Assembly: GCA_002189035.1 (NCBI GenBank) | Contig: NEEC01000032.1 | Location: forward strand, 27,364 to 91,363 | DNA: 64,000 bases | Direction: 5' to 3' | From: Utricularia gibba | Lineage: Eukaryota > Streptophyta > Magnoliopsida > Lamiales > Lentibulariaceae | Shown here: positions 8,890 to 22,527 of the stretch, in pieces | Layout of the letters: each line of letters begins with the position of its first letter | How positions within the stretch are numbered: position 1 is the first letter of the stretch | Notes under the pieces: generated by a model | Told to the model about the DNA's origin: nothing | The model's input: only the letters and a program-made list of their open reading frames with translations | Database searches by the model: none | Position numbers and translations under genes: made by a program

Positions 8890-11027
8890 GTGCATCCTAA
8901 AAATCACACGTGCACCGGATTCATTAAAAATAAATATTTACACATATCCAGAGTGTATAACAGTGTTGGGATAAGTGATGCCACGAAATTCATGATGTAG
9001 CATGTGACTTTTTCCAACTTGATCGCATAGTAGATGAAGTCTGACACCATATGTTTTGGCTGTTGATTGATGCATTTAGTTGCTAGGATACTTCTGATTC
9101 TTGATGCACCATTCCCGTATACCATGTCTCTAGGGCTATTTGATTCTTTTCCTTGTATGTTGTTTCCATCAATTTCGAGAACAAGAAGCACATTATTAAA
9201 TGCAGTCACCACGGAATGCCACGTGAGACACTTTTCGTTGTGGCCCTTTTTTAATATGTCCACAGTTATCGGACAAACGTAACTCCAAATTATAATACTT
9301 GGAGCTCGAATAGGGCTTCCCAACAGTGTGCTATGAAGAGCAAGGATCTGCATGTTATGCGAGAGGTGCTTCGCGGACCAGGATGTGCGGCATAGTCGCT
9401 TCATTGCGCATCATCATTCGGGGTGCAGCCTAAAAATCACACGTGCACCGGATTCATTAAAAATAAATATTTACGCATATCCAGATTATATAACAGTGTT
9501 GGGATAAGTGATGCCACGAAATTCATTATGTAGCATGTGACTTTTTTCCAACTTGATCGCATAGTAGATGAAGTCTGACACCATATGTTTTGGCTTTTGA
9601 TTGATGCATTTAGTTGCTATGATACTTCTGATTCTTGATGCACCATTCCCGTATACCATGTCTCTAGGGGCTATTTGATTCTTTTGCCTTGTATGTTGTT
9701 CGCATCAATTTCGAGAACATGAAGCACATTATTAAAAGCAGTCACCACGGAATGCCACGTGAGACACTTTTCGTTGTGGCTTGTTTTTAATATGTCCAGA
9801 GTTATCGGACAAACGTAACTCCAAATTATAATACTTGGAGCTCGAATAGGGCTTCCCAACAGTGTGCTATGAAGAGCAAGGATCTGCATGTTATGCGAGA
9901 GGTGCTTCGCGGACCAGGATGTGCGGCATAGTCGCTTCATTGCGCATCATCATTCGGGGTGCAGCCTAAAAATCACACGTGCACCGGATTCATTAAAAAT
10001 AAATATTTACGCATATCCAGATTATATAACAGTGTTGGGATAAGTGATGCCACGAAATTCATTATGTAGCATGTGACTTTTTTCCAACTTGATCGCATAG
10101 TAGATGAAGTCTGACACCATATGTTTTGGCTTTTGATTGATGCATTTAGTTGCTATGATACTTCTGATTCTTGATGCACCATTCCCGTATACCATGTCTC
10201 TAGGGGCTATTTGATTCTTTTGCCTTGTATGTTGTTCGCATCAATTTCGAGAACATGAAGCACATTATTAAAGCAGTCACCACGGAATGCCACGTGAGAC
10301 ACTTTTCGTTGTGGCTTGTTTTTAATATGTCCACAGTTATCGGACAAACGTAACTCCAAATTATATACTTGGAGCTCGAATAGGGCTTCCCAACAGTGTG
10401 CTATGAAGAGCAAGGATCTGCATGTTATGCGAGCGGTGCTTCGCAGACCAGGATGTGCGACATAGTCATCTCATTGCGCATCATCATTCGGGGTGCAGCC
10501 TAAAAATAACACGTGCACCGGATTCATTAAAAATAAATATTTACGCATATCCAGATTATATAACAGTGTTGGGATAAGTGATGCCACGAAATTCATGATG
10601 TAGCATGTGACTTTTTTCCAACTTGATCGCATAGTAGATGAAGTCTGACACCATATGTTTTGGCTGTTGATTGATGCATTTAGTTGCTATGATACTTCTG
10701 ATTCTTGATGCACCATTCCCGTATACCATGTCTCTAGTGGCTATTTGAGTCTTTTGACTTCTATGTTGTTCGCATCAATTCGAGAACATGAAGCACATTA
10801 TTAAAAGCAGTCACCACGGAATGCCACGTGAGACACTTTTCGTTGTGGCTTGTTTTTAATATGTCCAGAGTTATCGGACAAGCGTAACTCCAAATTATAA
10901 TACTTGGAGCTCGAATAGGGCTTCCCAACAGTGTGCTATGAAGAGCAAGGATCTGCATGTTATGCGAGAGGTGTTTCGCGGATTAGGATGTGCGACGTAG
11001 TCATTTCATTGCGCATCATCATTCGGG
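8890..11027. repeat. Higher-order repeat copy 1 (monomers A-B-C-D)
   Basis: Monomers start at 8890 (A), 9423 (B-like), 9959 (C) and 10493 (D). A has TGCTAGGATAC, TGTTTCCATC, ACAAGAAGC and GTGGCCCTTTTTTAATATG. C has GAGCGGTGCTTCGCAGACC. D has GAGTCTTTTGACTTCTATG and GTGTTTCGCGGATTAGG. B and D have ATGTCCAGAG where A and C have ATGTCCACAG. The first about 70 bp of A here carries the core variant AGAGTGTATAAC, so this monomer is a junction chimera. The B monomer is less typical than those in copies 2 and 3. Confidence 0.82.
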
Positions 11028-12628
11028 GTGCAGCCTAAAAATCACACGTGCACGGGATTCATTAAATAAATATTTAAGCATATCCAGATTATATAACAGT
11101 GTTGGGATAAGTGATGCCACGAAATTCATGATGTAGCATGTGACTTTTTTCCAACTTGATCGCATAGTAGATGAAGTCTGACACCATATGTTTTGGCTGT
11201 TGATTGATGCATTTAGTTGCTATGATACTTCTGATTCTTGATGCACCATTCCCGTATACCATGTCTCTAGGGGCTATTTGATTCTTTTGCCTTGTATGTT
11301 GTTCGCATCAATTTCGAGAACATGAAGCACATTATTAAAAGCAGTCACCACGGAATGCCACGTGAGACACTTTTCGTTGTGGCTTTTTTAATATGTCCAG
11401 AGTTATCGGACAAACGTAACTCCAAATTATAATACTTGGAGCTCGAATAGGGCTTCCCAACAGTGTGCTATGAAGAGCAAGGATCTGCATGTTATGCGAG
11501 AGGTGCTTCGCGGATTAGGATGTGCGACATAGTCATCTCATTGCGCATCATCATTCGGGGTGCAGCCTAAAAATCACACGTGCACCGGATTCATTAAAAA
11601 TAAATATTACGCATATCCAGATTATATAACAGTGTTGGGATAAGTGATGCCACGAAATTCATGATGTAGCATGTGACTTTTTTCCAACTTGATCGCATAG
11701 TAGATGAAGTCTGACACCATATGTTTTGGCTGTTGATTGATGCATTTAGTTGCTATGATACTTCTGATTCTTGATGCACCATTCCCGTATACCATGTCTC
11801 TAGGGCTATTTGATTCTTTTGCCTTGTATGTTGTTCGCATCAATTTCGAGAACATGAAGCACATTATTAAAAGCAGTCACCACGGAATGCCACGTGAGAC
11901 ACTTTTCGTTGTGGCTTGTTTTTAATATGTCCACAGTTATCGGACAAACGTAACTCCAAATTATAATACTTGGAGCTCGAATAGGGCTTCCCAACAGTGT
12001 GCTATGAAGAGCAAGGATCTGCATGTTATGCGAGCGGTGCTTCGCAGACCAGGATGTGCGACATAGTCATCTCATTGCGCATCATCATTCGGGGTGCAGC
12101 CTAAAAATCACACGTGCACCGGATTCATTAAAAATAAATATTTACGCATATCCAGATTATATAACAGTGTTGGGATAAGTGATGCCACGAAATTCATGAT
12201 GTAGCATGTGACTTTTTTCCAACTTGATCGCATAGTAGATGAAGTCTGACACCATATGTTTTGGCTTTGATTGATGCATTTAGTTGCTATGATACTTCTG
12301 ATTCTTGATGCACCATTCCCGTATACCATGTCTCTAGTGGCTATTTGAGTCTTTTGACTTCTATGTTGTTCGCATCAATTTCGAGAACATGAAGCACATT
12401 ATTAAAAGCAGTCACCACGGAATGCCACGTGAGACACTTTTTCGTTGTGGCTTGTTTTTAATATGTCCAGAGTTATCGGACAACGTAACTCCAAATTATA
12501 ATACTTGGAGCTCGAATAGGGCTTCCCAACAGTGTGCTATGAAGAGCAAGGATCTGCATGTTATGCGAGAGGTGTTTCGCGGATTAGGATGTGCGACGTA
12601 GTCATTTCATTGCGCATCATCATTCGGG
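11028..12628. repeat. Higher-order repeat copy 2 (B-C-D, A missing)
   Basis: Monomers start at 11028 (B), 11560 (C) and 12094 (D). B has TATTTAAGCATATCC and GAGGTGCTTCGCGGATTAGG. C has AATATTACGC and GAGCGGTGCTTCGCAGACC. D has GAGTCTTTTGACTTCTATG and GTGTTTCGCGGATTAGG. The A monomer is absent, so D of copy 1 is followed directly by B. This looks like loss of one monomer by unequal exchange. Confidence 0.82.
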
Positions 12629-14765
12629 GTGCAGCCTAAAAATCACACGTGCACCGGATTCATTAAAAATAAATATTTACGCATATCCAGATTATATAAC
12701 AGTGTTGGGATAAGTGATGCCACGAAATTCATGATGTAGCATGTGACTTTTTTCCAACTTGATCGCATAGTAGATGAAGTCTGACACCATATGTTTTGGC
12801 TGTTGATTGATGCATTTAGTTGCTAGGATACTTCTGATTCTTGATGCACCATTCCCGTATACCATGTCTCTAGTGGCTATTTGATTCTTTTGACTTGTAT
12901 GTTGTTTCCATCAATTTCGAGAACAAGAAGCACATTATTAAATGCAGTCACCACGGAATGCCACGTGAGACACTTTTTCGTTGTGGCCCTTTTTTAATAT
13001 GTCCACAGTTATCGGACAAACGTAACTCCAAATTATAATACTTGGAGCTCGAATAGGGCTTCCCAACAGTGTGCTATGAAGAGCAAGGATCTGCATGTTA
13101 TGCGAGCGGTGCTTCGCGGATCAGGATGTGCGACATAGTCATCTCATTGCGCATCATCATTCGGGGTGCAGCCTAAAAATCACACGTGCACGGGATTCAT
13201 TAAAAATAAATATTTAAGCATATCCAGATTATATAACAGTGTTGGGATAAGTGATGCCACGAAATTCATGATGTAGCATGTGACTTTTTTCCAACTTGAT
13301 CGCATAGTAGATGAAGTCTGACACCATATGTTTTGGCTGTTGATTGATGCATTTAGTTGCTATGATACTTCTGATTCTTGATGCACCATTCCCGTATACC
13401 ATGTCTCTAGTGGCTATTTGATTCTTTTGCCTTGTATGTTGTTCGCATCAATTTCGAGAACATGAAGCACATTATTAAAAGCAGTCACCACGGAATGCCA
13501 CGTGAGACACTTTTCGTTGTGGCTTGTTTTTAATATGTCCAGAGTTATCGGACAAACGTAACTCCAAATTATAATACTTGGAGCTCGAATAGGGCTTCCC
13601 AACAGTGTGCTATGAAGAGCAAGGATCTGCATGTTATGCGAGAGGTGCTTCGCGGATTAGGATGTGCGACATAGTCATCTCATTGCGCATCATCATTCGG
13701 GGTGCAGCCTAAAAATCACACGTGCACCGGATTCATTAAAAATAAATATTACGCATATCCAGATTATATAACAGTGTTGGGATAAGTGATGCCACGAAAT
13801 TCATGATGTAGCATGTGACTTTTTCCAACTTGATCGCATAGTAGATGAAGTCTGACACCATATGTTTTGGCTGTTGATTGATGCATTTAGTTGCTATGAT
13901 ACTTCTGATTCTTGATGCACCATTCCCGTATACCATGTCTCTAGTGGCTATTTGATTCTTTTGCCTTGTATGTTGTTCGCATCAATTTCGAGAACATGAA
14001 GCACATTATTAAAAGCAGTCACCACGGAATGCCACGTGAGACACTTTTCGTTGTGGCTTGTTTTTAATATGTCCACAGTTATCGGACAAACGTAACTCCA
14101 AATTATAATACTTGGAGCTCGAATAGGGCTTCCCACAGTGTGCTATGAAGAGCAAGGATCTGCATGTTATGCGAGCGGTGCTTCGCAGACCAGGATGTGC
14201 GACATAGTCATCTCATTGCGCATCATCATTCGGGGTGCAGCCTAAAAATAACACGTGCACCAGATTCATTAAAAATAAATATTTACGCATATCCAGATTA
14301 TATAACAGTGTTGGGATAAGTGATGCCACGAAATTCATGATGTAGCATGTGACTTTTTTCCAACTTGATCGCATAGTAGATGAAGTCTGACACCATATGT
14401 TTTGGCTGTTGATTGATGCATTTAGTTGCTATGATACTTCTGATTCTTGATGCACCATTCCCGTATACCATGTCTCTAGTGGCTATTTGAGTCTTTTGAC
14501 TTCTATGTTGTTCGCATCAATTTCGAGAACATGAAGCACATTATTAAAGCAGTCACCACGGAATGCCACGTGAGACACTTTTCGTTGTGGCTTGTTTTTA
14601 ATATGTCCAGAGTTATCGGACAAGCGTAACTCCAAATTATAATACTTGGAGCTCGAATAGGGCTTCCCAACAGTGTGCTATGAAGAGCAAGGATCTGCAT
14701 GTTATGCGAGAGGTGTTTCGCGGATTAGGATGTGCGAGTCATTTCATTGCGCATCATCATTCGGG
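12629..14765. repeat. Higher-order repeat copy 3 (monomers A-B-C-D)
   Basis: Monomers start at 12629 (A), 13166 (B), 13702 (C) and 14235 (D). Each repeats the private variants of its class. A has TGCTAGGATAC, TTTCCATC, ACAAGAAG and GGCCCTTTTTT. B has TTTAAGCATATCC. C has AATATTACGC and GCAGACC. D has AAAAATAACACG, GAGTCTTTTGACTTC and ACAAGCGTAAC. The D variants AATAACACG and ACAAGCG match D of copy 1 (10493) more closely than D of copy 2. Confidence 0.85.
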
Positions 14766-17700
14766 GTGCAAAAATCACACGTGCACCGGATTCATTAAAA
14801 ATAAATATTTACGCATATCCAGCAGTGTTGGGATAAGTGATGCCACGAAATTCATTATGTAGCATGTGACTTTTTTCCAACTTGATCGCATAGTAGATGA
14901 ATCTGACACCATATGTTTTGGCTTTTGATTGATGCATTTAGTTGCTATGATACTTCTGATTCTTGATGTATTCCCGTATACCATGTCTCTAGTGGCTATT
15001 TGATTCTTTTGTTGTATGTATCAATTTCGAGAATCATTATTAAATGCAGTCACCACGGAATGCCACGTGAGACACTTTTCGTTGTGGCTTTTTTAATATG
15101 TCCACAGTTATGGACAAACGTAACTCCAAATTATAATACTTGGAGCTCGAAAGGGCTTCCCAACAGTGTGCTATGAAGAGCAAGGATCTGCATGTTATGC
15201 AGAGGTGCTTCGCGGAGGATGTGCTAGTCATTCATTGCGCATCATCATTCGGGTGCATAAAAATCACACGTGCACGGGATTCATTAAAAATAAATATTAC
15301 GCATATCCAGACAGTGTTGGGATAAGTGATGCCACGAAATTCATGATGTAGCATGTGACTTTTTTCCAACTTGATCGCATAGTAGGTCTGACACCATATG
15401 TTTTGGCTGTTGATTGATGCATTTAGTTGCTATGATACTTCTGATTCTTGATGCACCATTCCGTATACCATGTCTCTAGTGGCTATTTGATTCTTTTGCT
15501 TGTATGTTGTTTCATCAATTTCGAGAACATGAAGCACATTATTAAATGCAGTCACCACGGAATGCCACGTGAGACACTTTTCGTTGTGGCTTGTTTTTTA
15601 ATATGTTTATCGGACAAACGTAACTCCAAATTATAATACTTGGAGCTCGAAGGGCTTCCCAGTGTGCTATGAAGAGCAAGGATCTGCATGTTATGCAAGA
15701 GGTGCTTCGCGGAGGATGTGCGACGTAGTCATTTCATTGCGCATCATCATTCGGGGTGCATCCTAAAAATCACACGTGCACGGATTCATTAAAAATAAAT
15801 ATTACGCATATCCAGATTATATAACAGTGTTGGGATAAGTGATGCCACGAAATTCATGATGTAGCATGTGACTTTTTTCCAACTTGATCGCATAGTAGAT
15901 GAAGTCTGACACCATATGTTTTGGCTTTTGATTGATGCATTTAGTTGCTATGATACTTCTGATTCTTGATGCACCATTCCCGTATACCATGTCTCTAGTG
16001 GCTATTTGATTCTTTTGCCTTGTATGTTGTTCGCATCAATTTCGAGAACATGAAGCACATTATTAAAGCAGTCACCACGGAATGCCACGTGAGACACTTT
16101 TCGTTGTGGCTTTTAATATGTCACAGTTATCGGACAACGTAACTCCAAATTATAATACTTGGAGCTCGAAAGGGCTTCCCAACAGTGTGCTATGAAGAGC
16201 AAGGATCTGCATGTTATGCAAGAGGTGCTTCGCGGACAGGATGTGCGACGTAGTCATTTCATTGCGCATCATCATTCGGGGTGCATCCTAAAAATCACAC
16301 GTGCACGGGATTCATTAAAAATAAATATTTACGCATATCCAGATTATATAACAGTGTTGGGATAAGTGATGCCACGAAATTCATGATGTAGCATGTGACT
16401 TTTTTCCAACTTGATCGCATAGTAGATGAAGTCTGACACATATGTTTTGGCTGTTGATTGATGCATTTAGTTGCTATGATACTTCTGATTCTTGATGCAC
16501 CATTCCCGTATACCATGTCTCTAGTGGCTATTTGATTTTTTTGCTTGTATGTTGTTCGCATCAATTTCGAGAACATGAAGCACATTATTAAATGCAGTCA
16601 CCACGGAATGCCACGTGAGACACTTTTCGTTGTGGCTTGTTTTTAATATGTCCACAGTTATCGGACAAACGTAACTCCAAATTATAATACTTGGAGCTCG
16701 AAAGGGCTTCCCAACAGTGTGCTATGAAGAGCAAGGATCTGCATGTTATGCAGAGGTGCTTCGCGGACCAGGATGTGCGACATAGTCATTTCATTGCGCA
16801 TCATCATTCGGGGTTAAAAATCACACGTGCACGGGATTCATTAAAAATAATATTTACGCATATCCAGATTATATAACAGTGTTGGGATAAGTGATGCCAC
16901 GAAATTCATGATGTAGCATGTGACTTTTTTCCAACTTGATCGCATAGTAGATGAAGTCTGACACCATATGTTTTGGCTTTTGATTGATGCATTTAGTTGC
17001 TATGATACTTCTGATTCTTGATGCACCATTCCGTATACCATGTCTCTAGTGGCTATTTGATTCTTTTGCTTGTATGTTGTTCGCATCAATTTCGAGAACA
17101 TGAAGCACATTATTAAATGCAGTCACCACGGAATGCCACGTGAGACACTTTTCGTTGTGGCTTTTTAATATGTCCACAGTTATCGGACAAACGTAACTCA
17201 AAATTATAATACTTGGAGCTCGAAAGGGCTTCCCAACAGTGTGCTATGAAGAGCAAGGATCTGCATGTTATGCAGAGGTGCTTCGCGGACCAGGATGTGC
17301 GTAGTCATTCATTGCGCATCATCATTCGGGGTGCATCCTAAAAATCACACGTGCACGGATTCATTAAAAATAAATATTTACGCATATCCAGATTATATAA
17401 CAGTGTTGGGATAAGTGATGCCACGAAATTCATGATGTAGCATGTGACTTTTTTCCAACTTGATCGCATAGTAGATGAAGTCTGACCCATATGTTTTGGC
17501 TTTGATTGATGCATTTAGTTGCTATGATACTTCTGATTCTTGATGCACCATTCCCGTATACCATGTCTCTAGTGGCTATTTGATTCTTTTGCTTGTATGT
17601 TGTTCGCATCAATTTCGAGAACATGAAGCACATTATTAAATGCAGTCACCACGGAATGCCACGTGAGACACTTTTCGTTGTGGCTTTTTTTAATATGTCC

Positions 17701-20700
17701 ACAGTTATCGGACAAACGTAACTCCAAATTATAATACTTGGAGCTCGAATAGGGCTTCCAACAGTGTGCTATGAAGAGCAAGGATCTGCATGTTATGCAG
17801 AGGTGCTTCGTGTGCGACATAGTCATTTCATTGCGCATCATCATTCGGGGTTTAAAAATCACACGTGCACGGATTCATTAAAAATAAATATTTACGCATA
17901 TCCAGATTTATAACAGTGTTGGGATAAGTGATGCCACGAAATTCATGATGTAGCATGTGACTTTTTTCCAACTTGATCGCATAGTAGCTGACACCATATG
18001 TTTTGGCTTTTGATTGATGCATTTAGTTGCTATGATACTTCTGATTCTTGATGCACCATTCCCGTATACCATGTCTCTATATTTGATTCTTTTGCTTGTA
18101 TGTTGTTCGCATCAATTTCGAGAACATGAAGCACATTATTAAATGCAGTCACCACGGAATGCCACGTGAGACACTTTTCGTTGTGGCTTTTTTAATATGT
18201 CCACAGTTAAAACGTAACTCCAAATTATAATACTTGGAGCTCGAAAGGGCTTCCCATGTGCTATGAAGAGCAAGGATCTCAGAGGTGCTTCGCGGACCAG
18301 GATGTGCGTAGTCTTCATTGCGCATCATCATTCGGGTGCAAAAATCACACGTGCACCGGATTCATTAAAATAAATATTTACGCATATCCAGACAGTGTTG
18401 GGATAAGTGATGCCACGAAATTCATGATGTAGCATGTGACTTTTTTCCAACTTGATCGCATAGTAGATGAAGTCTGACACATATGTTTGGCTTTGATTGA
18501 TGCATTTAGTTGCTATGATACTTCTGATTCTTGATGCACCATTCCCGTATACCATGTCTCTAGTGGCTATTTGATTCTTTTGCTTGTATGTTGTTTCATC
18601 AATTTCGAGAACATGAAGCACATTATTAAATGCAGTCACCACGGAATGCCACGTGAGACACTTTTCGTTGTGGCTTTTTAATATGTCCACAGTTATCGGA
18701 CAAACGTAACTCCAAATTATAATACTTGAGCTCGAATAGGGCTTCCCAACAGTGTGCTATGAAGAGCAAGGATCTGCATGTTATGCAGAGGTGCTTCGCG
18801 GACCAGGATGTGCGACATAGTCATTTCATTGCGCATCATCATTCGGGGTGCTTAAAAATCACACGTGCACCGGATTCATTAAAAATAAATATTTACGCAT
18901 ATCCAGATTATATAACAGTGTTGGGATAAGTGATGCCACGAAATTCATGATGTAGCATGTGACTTTTTTCCAACTTGATCGCATAGTAGATGAAGTCTGA
19001 CACCATATGTTTTGGCTTTTGATTGATGCATTTAGTTGCTATGATACTTCTGATTCTTGATGCACCATTCCCGTATACCATGTCTCTAGTGGCTATTTGA
19101 TTCTTTTGCTTGTATGTTGTTCTCAATTTCGAGAACATGAAGCACATTATTAAATGCAGTCACCACGGAATGCCACGTGAGACACTTTTCGTTGTGGCTT
19201 TTTTAATATGTCCACAGTTATCGGACAAACGTAACTCCAAATTATAATACTTGGAGCTCGAATAGGGCTTCCCAACAGTGTGCTATGAAGAGCAAGGATC
19301 TGCATGTTATGCAGAGGTGCTTCGCGGACCAGGATGTGCGACATAGTCATTCATTGCGCATCATCATTCGGGGTGCAGCTAAAAATCACACGTGCACGGA
19401 TTCATTAAAAATAAATATTTACGCATATCCAGATTATATAACAGTGTTGGGATAAGTGATGCCACGAAATTCATGATGTAGCATGTGACTTTTTTCCAAC
19501 TTGATCGCATAGTAGATGAAGTCTGACACCATATGTTTTGGCTGTTGATTGATGCATTTAGTTGCTATGATACTTCTGATTCTTGATGCACCATTCCCGT
19601 ATACCATGTCTCTAGTGGCTATTTGATTCTTTTGCTTGTATGTTGTTCGCATCAATTTCGAGAACATGAAGCACATTATTAAATGCAGTCACCACGGAAT
19701 GCCACGTGAGACACTTTTCGTTGTGGCTTGTTTTTAATATGTCCACAGTTATCGGACAAACGTAACTCCAAATTATAATACTTGGAGCTCGAAAGGGCTT
19801 CCAACAGGTGCTATGAAGAGCAAGGATCTGCATGTTATGCAGAGGTGCTTCGCGGACCAGGATGTGCGACATAGTCATTTCATTGCGCATCATCATTCGG
19901 GGTGCAGCTTAAAAATCACACGTGCACCGGATTCATTAAAAATAAATATTTACGCATATCCAGATTATATAACAGTGTTGGGATAAGTGATGCCACGAAA
20001 TTCATGATGTAGCATGTGACTTTTTCCAACTTGATCGCATAGTAGATGAAGTCTGACACCATATGTTTTGGCTTTTGATTGATGCATTTAGTTGCTATGA
20101 TACTTCTGATTCTTGATGCACCATTCCCGTTACCATGTCTCTAGTGGCTATTTGATTCTTTTGCTTGTATGTTGTTCGCATCAATTTCGAGAACATGAAG
20201 CACATTATTAAATGCAGTCACCACGGAATGCCACGTGAGACACTTTTCGTTGTGGCTTTTTTAATATGTCCACAGTTATCGGACAAACGTAACTCCAAAT
20301 TATAATACTTGGAGCTCGAAAGGGCTTCCCAACAGTGTGCTATGAAGAGCAAGGATCTGCATGTTATGCAAGAGGTGCTTCGCGGACCAGGATGTGCGAC
20401 ATAGTCATTTCATTGCGCATCATCATTCGGGGTGCATCCTAAAATCACACGTGCACGGATTCATTAAAAATAAATATTTACGCATATCCAGATTATATAA
20501 CAGTGTTGGGATAAGTGATGCCACGAAATTCATGATGTAGCATGTGACTTTTTTCCAACTTGATCGCATAGTAGATGAATCTGACACCATATGTTTTGGC
20601 TTTGATTGATGCATTTAGTTGCTATGATACTTCTGATTCTTGATGCACCATTCCCGTATACCATGTCTCTAGTGGCTATTTGATTCTTTTGCTTGTATGT

Positions 20701-22527
20701 TGTTCGCATCAATTTCGAGAACATGAAGCACATTATTAAATGCAGTCACCACGGAATGCCACGTGAGACACTTTTCGTTGTGGCTTTTTTAATATGTCCA
20801 CAGTTATCGGACAAACGTAACTCCAAATTATAATACTTGGAGCTCGAAAGGGCTTCCCAACAGTGTGCTATGAAGAGCAAGGATCTGCATGTTATGCAGA
20901 GGTGCTTCGCGGACCAGGATGTGCGACGTAGTCATTCATTGCGCATCATCATTCGGGGTGCATCCTAAAAATCACACGTGCACGGATTCATTAAAATAAA
21001 TATTTACGCATATCCAGATTATATAACAGTGTTGGGATAAGTGATGCCACGAAATTCATGATGTAGCATGTGACTTTTTTCCAACTTGATCGCATAGTAG
21101 ATGAATTCTGACACCATATGTTTTGGCTTTTGATTGATGCATTTAGTTGCTATGATACTTCTGATTCTTGATGCACCATTCCCGTATACCATGTCTCTAG
21201 TGGCTATTTGATTCTTTTGCCTTGTATGTTGTTCGCATCAATTTCGAGAACATGAAGCACATTATTAAATGCAGTCACCACGGAATGCCACGTGAGACAC
21301 TTTTCGTTGTGGCTTTTTTAATATGTCCACAGTTATCGGACAAACGTAACTCCAAATTATAATACTTGGAGCTCGAAAAGGGCTTCCCAACAGTGTGCTA
21401 TGAAGAGCAAGGATCTGCATGTTATGCAAGAGGTGCTTCGCGGAGGATGTGCGACGTAGTCATTTCATTGCGCATCATCATTCGGGGTGCATAAAAATCA
21501 CACGTGCACGGATTCATTAAAAATAAATATTTACGCATATCCAGATTATATAACAGTGTTGGGATAAGTGATGCCACGAAATTCATGATGTAGCATGTGA
21601 CTTTTTTCCAACTTGATCGCAAGTAGATGAAACACCATATGTTTATTGATGCATTTAGTTGCTATGATACTTCTGATTCTTGATGCACCATTCCCGTATA
21701 CCATGTCTCTAGTGGCTATTTGATTCTTTTGCCTTGTATGTTGTTCGCATCAATTTCGAGAACATGAAGCACATTATTAAATGCAGTCACCACGGAATGC
21801 CACGTGACACTTTTCGTTGTGGCTTGTTTTTAATATGTCCACAGTTATCGGACAAACGTAACTCCAAATTATAATACTTGGAGCTCGAAAGGGCTTCCCA
21901 ACAGTGTGCTATGAAGAGCAAGGATCTGCATGTTATGCAGAGGTGCTTCGCGGACCAGGATGTGCTAGTCATTTCATTGCGCATCATCATTCGGGGTGCA
22001 TCCTAAAAATCACACGTGCACGGATTCATTAAAAATAAATATTTACGCATATCCAGATTATATACAGTGTTGGGATAAGTGATGCACGAAATTCATGATG
22101 TAGCATGTGACTTTTTTCCAACTTGATCGCATAGTAGATGAATTCTGACACCATATGTTTTGGCTTTTGATTGATGCATTTAGTTGCTATGATACTTCTG
22201 ATTCTTGATGCACCATTCCCGTATACCATGTCTCTAGTGGCTATTTGATTCTTTTGCCTTGTATGTTGTTCGCATCAATTTCGAGAACATGAAGCACATT
22301 ATTAAATGCAGTCACCACGGAATGCCACGTGAGACACTTTTCGTTGTGGCTTTTTTTAATATGTCCACAGTTATCGGACAAACGTAACTCCAAATTATAA
22401 TACTTGGAGCTCGAAAGGGCTTCCCAACAGTGTGCTATGAAGAGCAAGGATCTGCATGTTATGCAAGAGGTGCTTCGCGGACCAGGATGTGCGACGTAGT
22501 CATTTCATTGCGCATCATCATTCGGGG
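14766..22527. repeat. Transitional, deletion-rich satellite domain
   Basis: Fifteen monomers begin near 14766, 15253, 15756, 16281, 16813, 17331, 17849, 18336, 18848, 19373, 19903, 20431, 20958, 21487 and 21996, so many units are shorter than 536 bp (down to about 487). Small deletions fall at different sites in each unit, for example GTGCATAAAAATC, GGGGTTAAAAATC and TTTTGCTTGTATG. Variants typical of the higher-order block (AGATTATATAAC, GAAGTCTGAC, CTGTTGATTG) are mixed with core variants (GTGCATCC, ATGTCCACAG). GAAGTCTG is last seen near 20050 and GAATTCTG takes over from about 21105. Confidence 0.85.
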
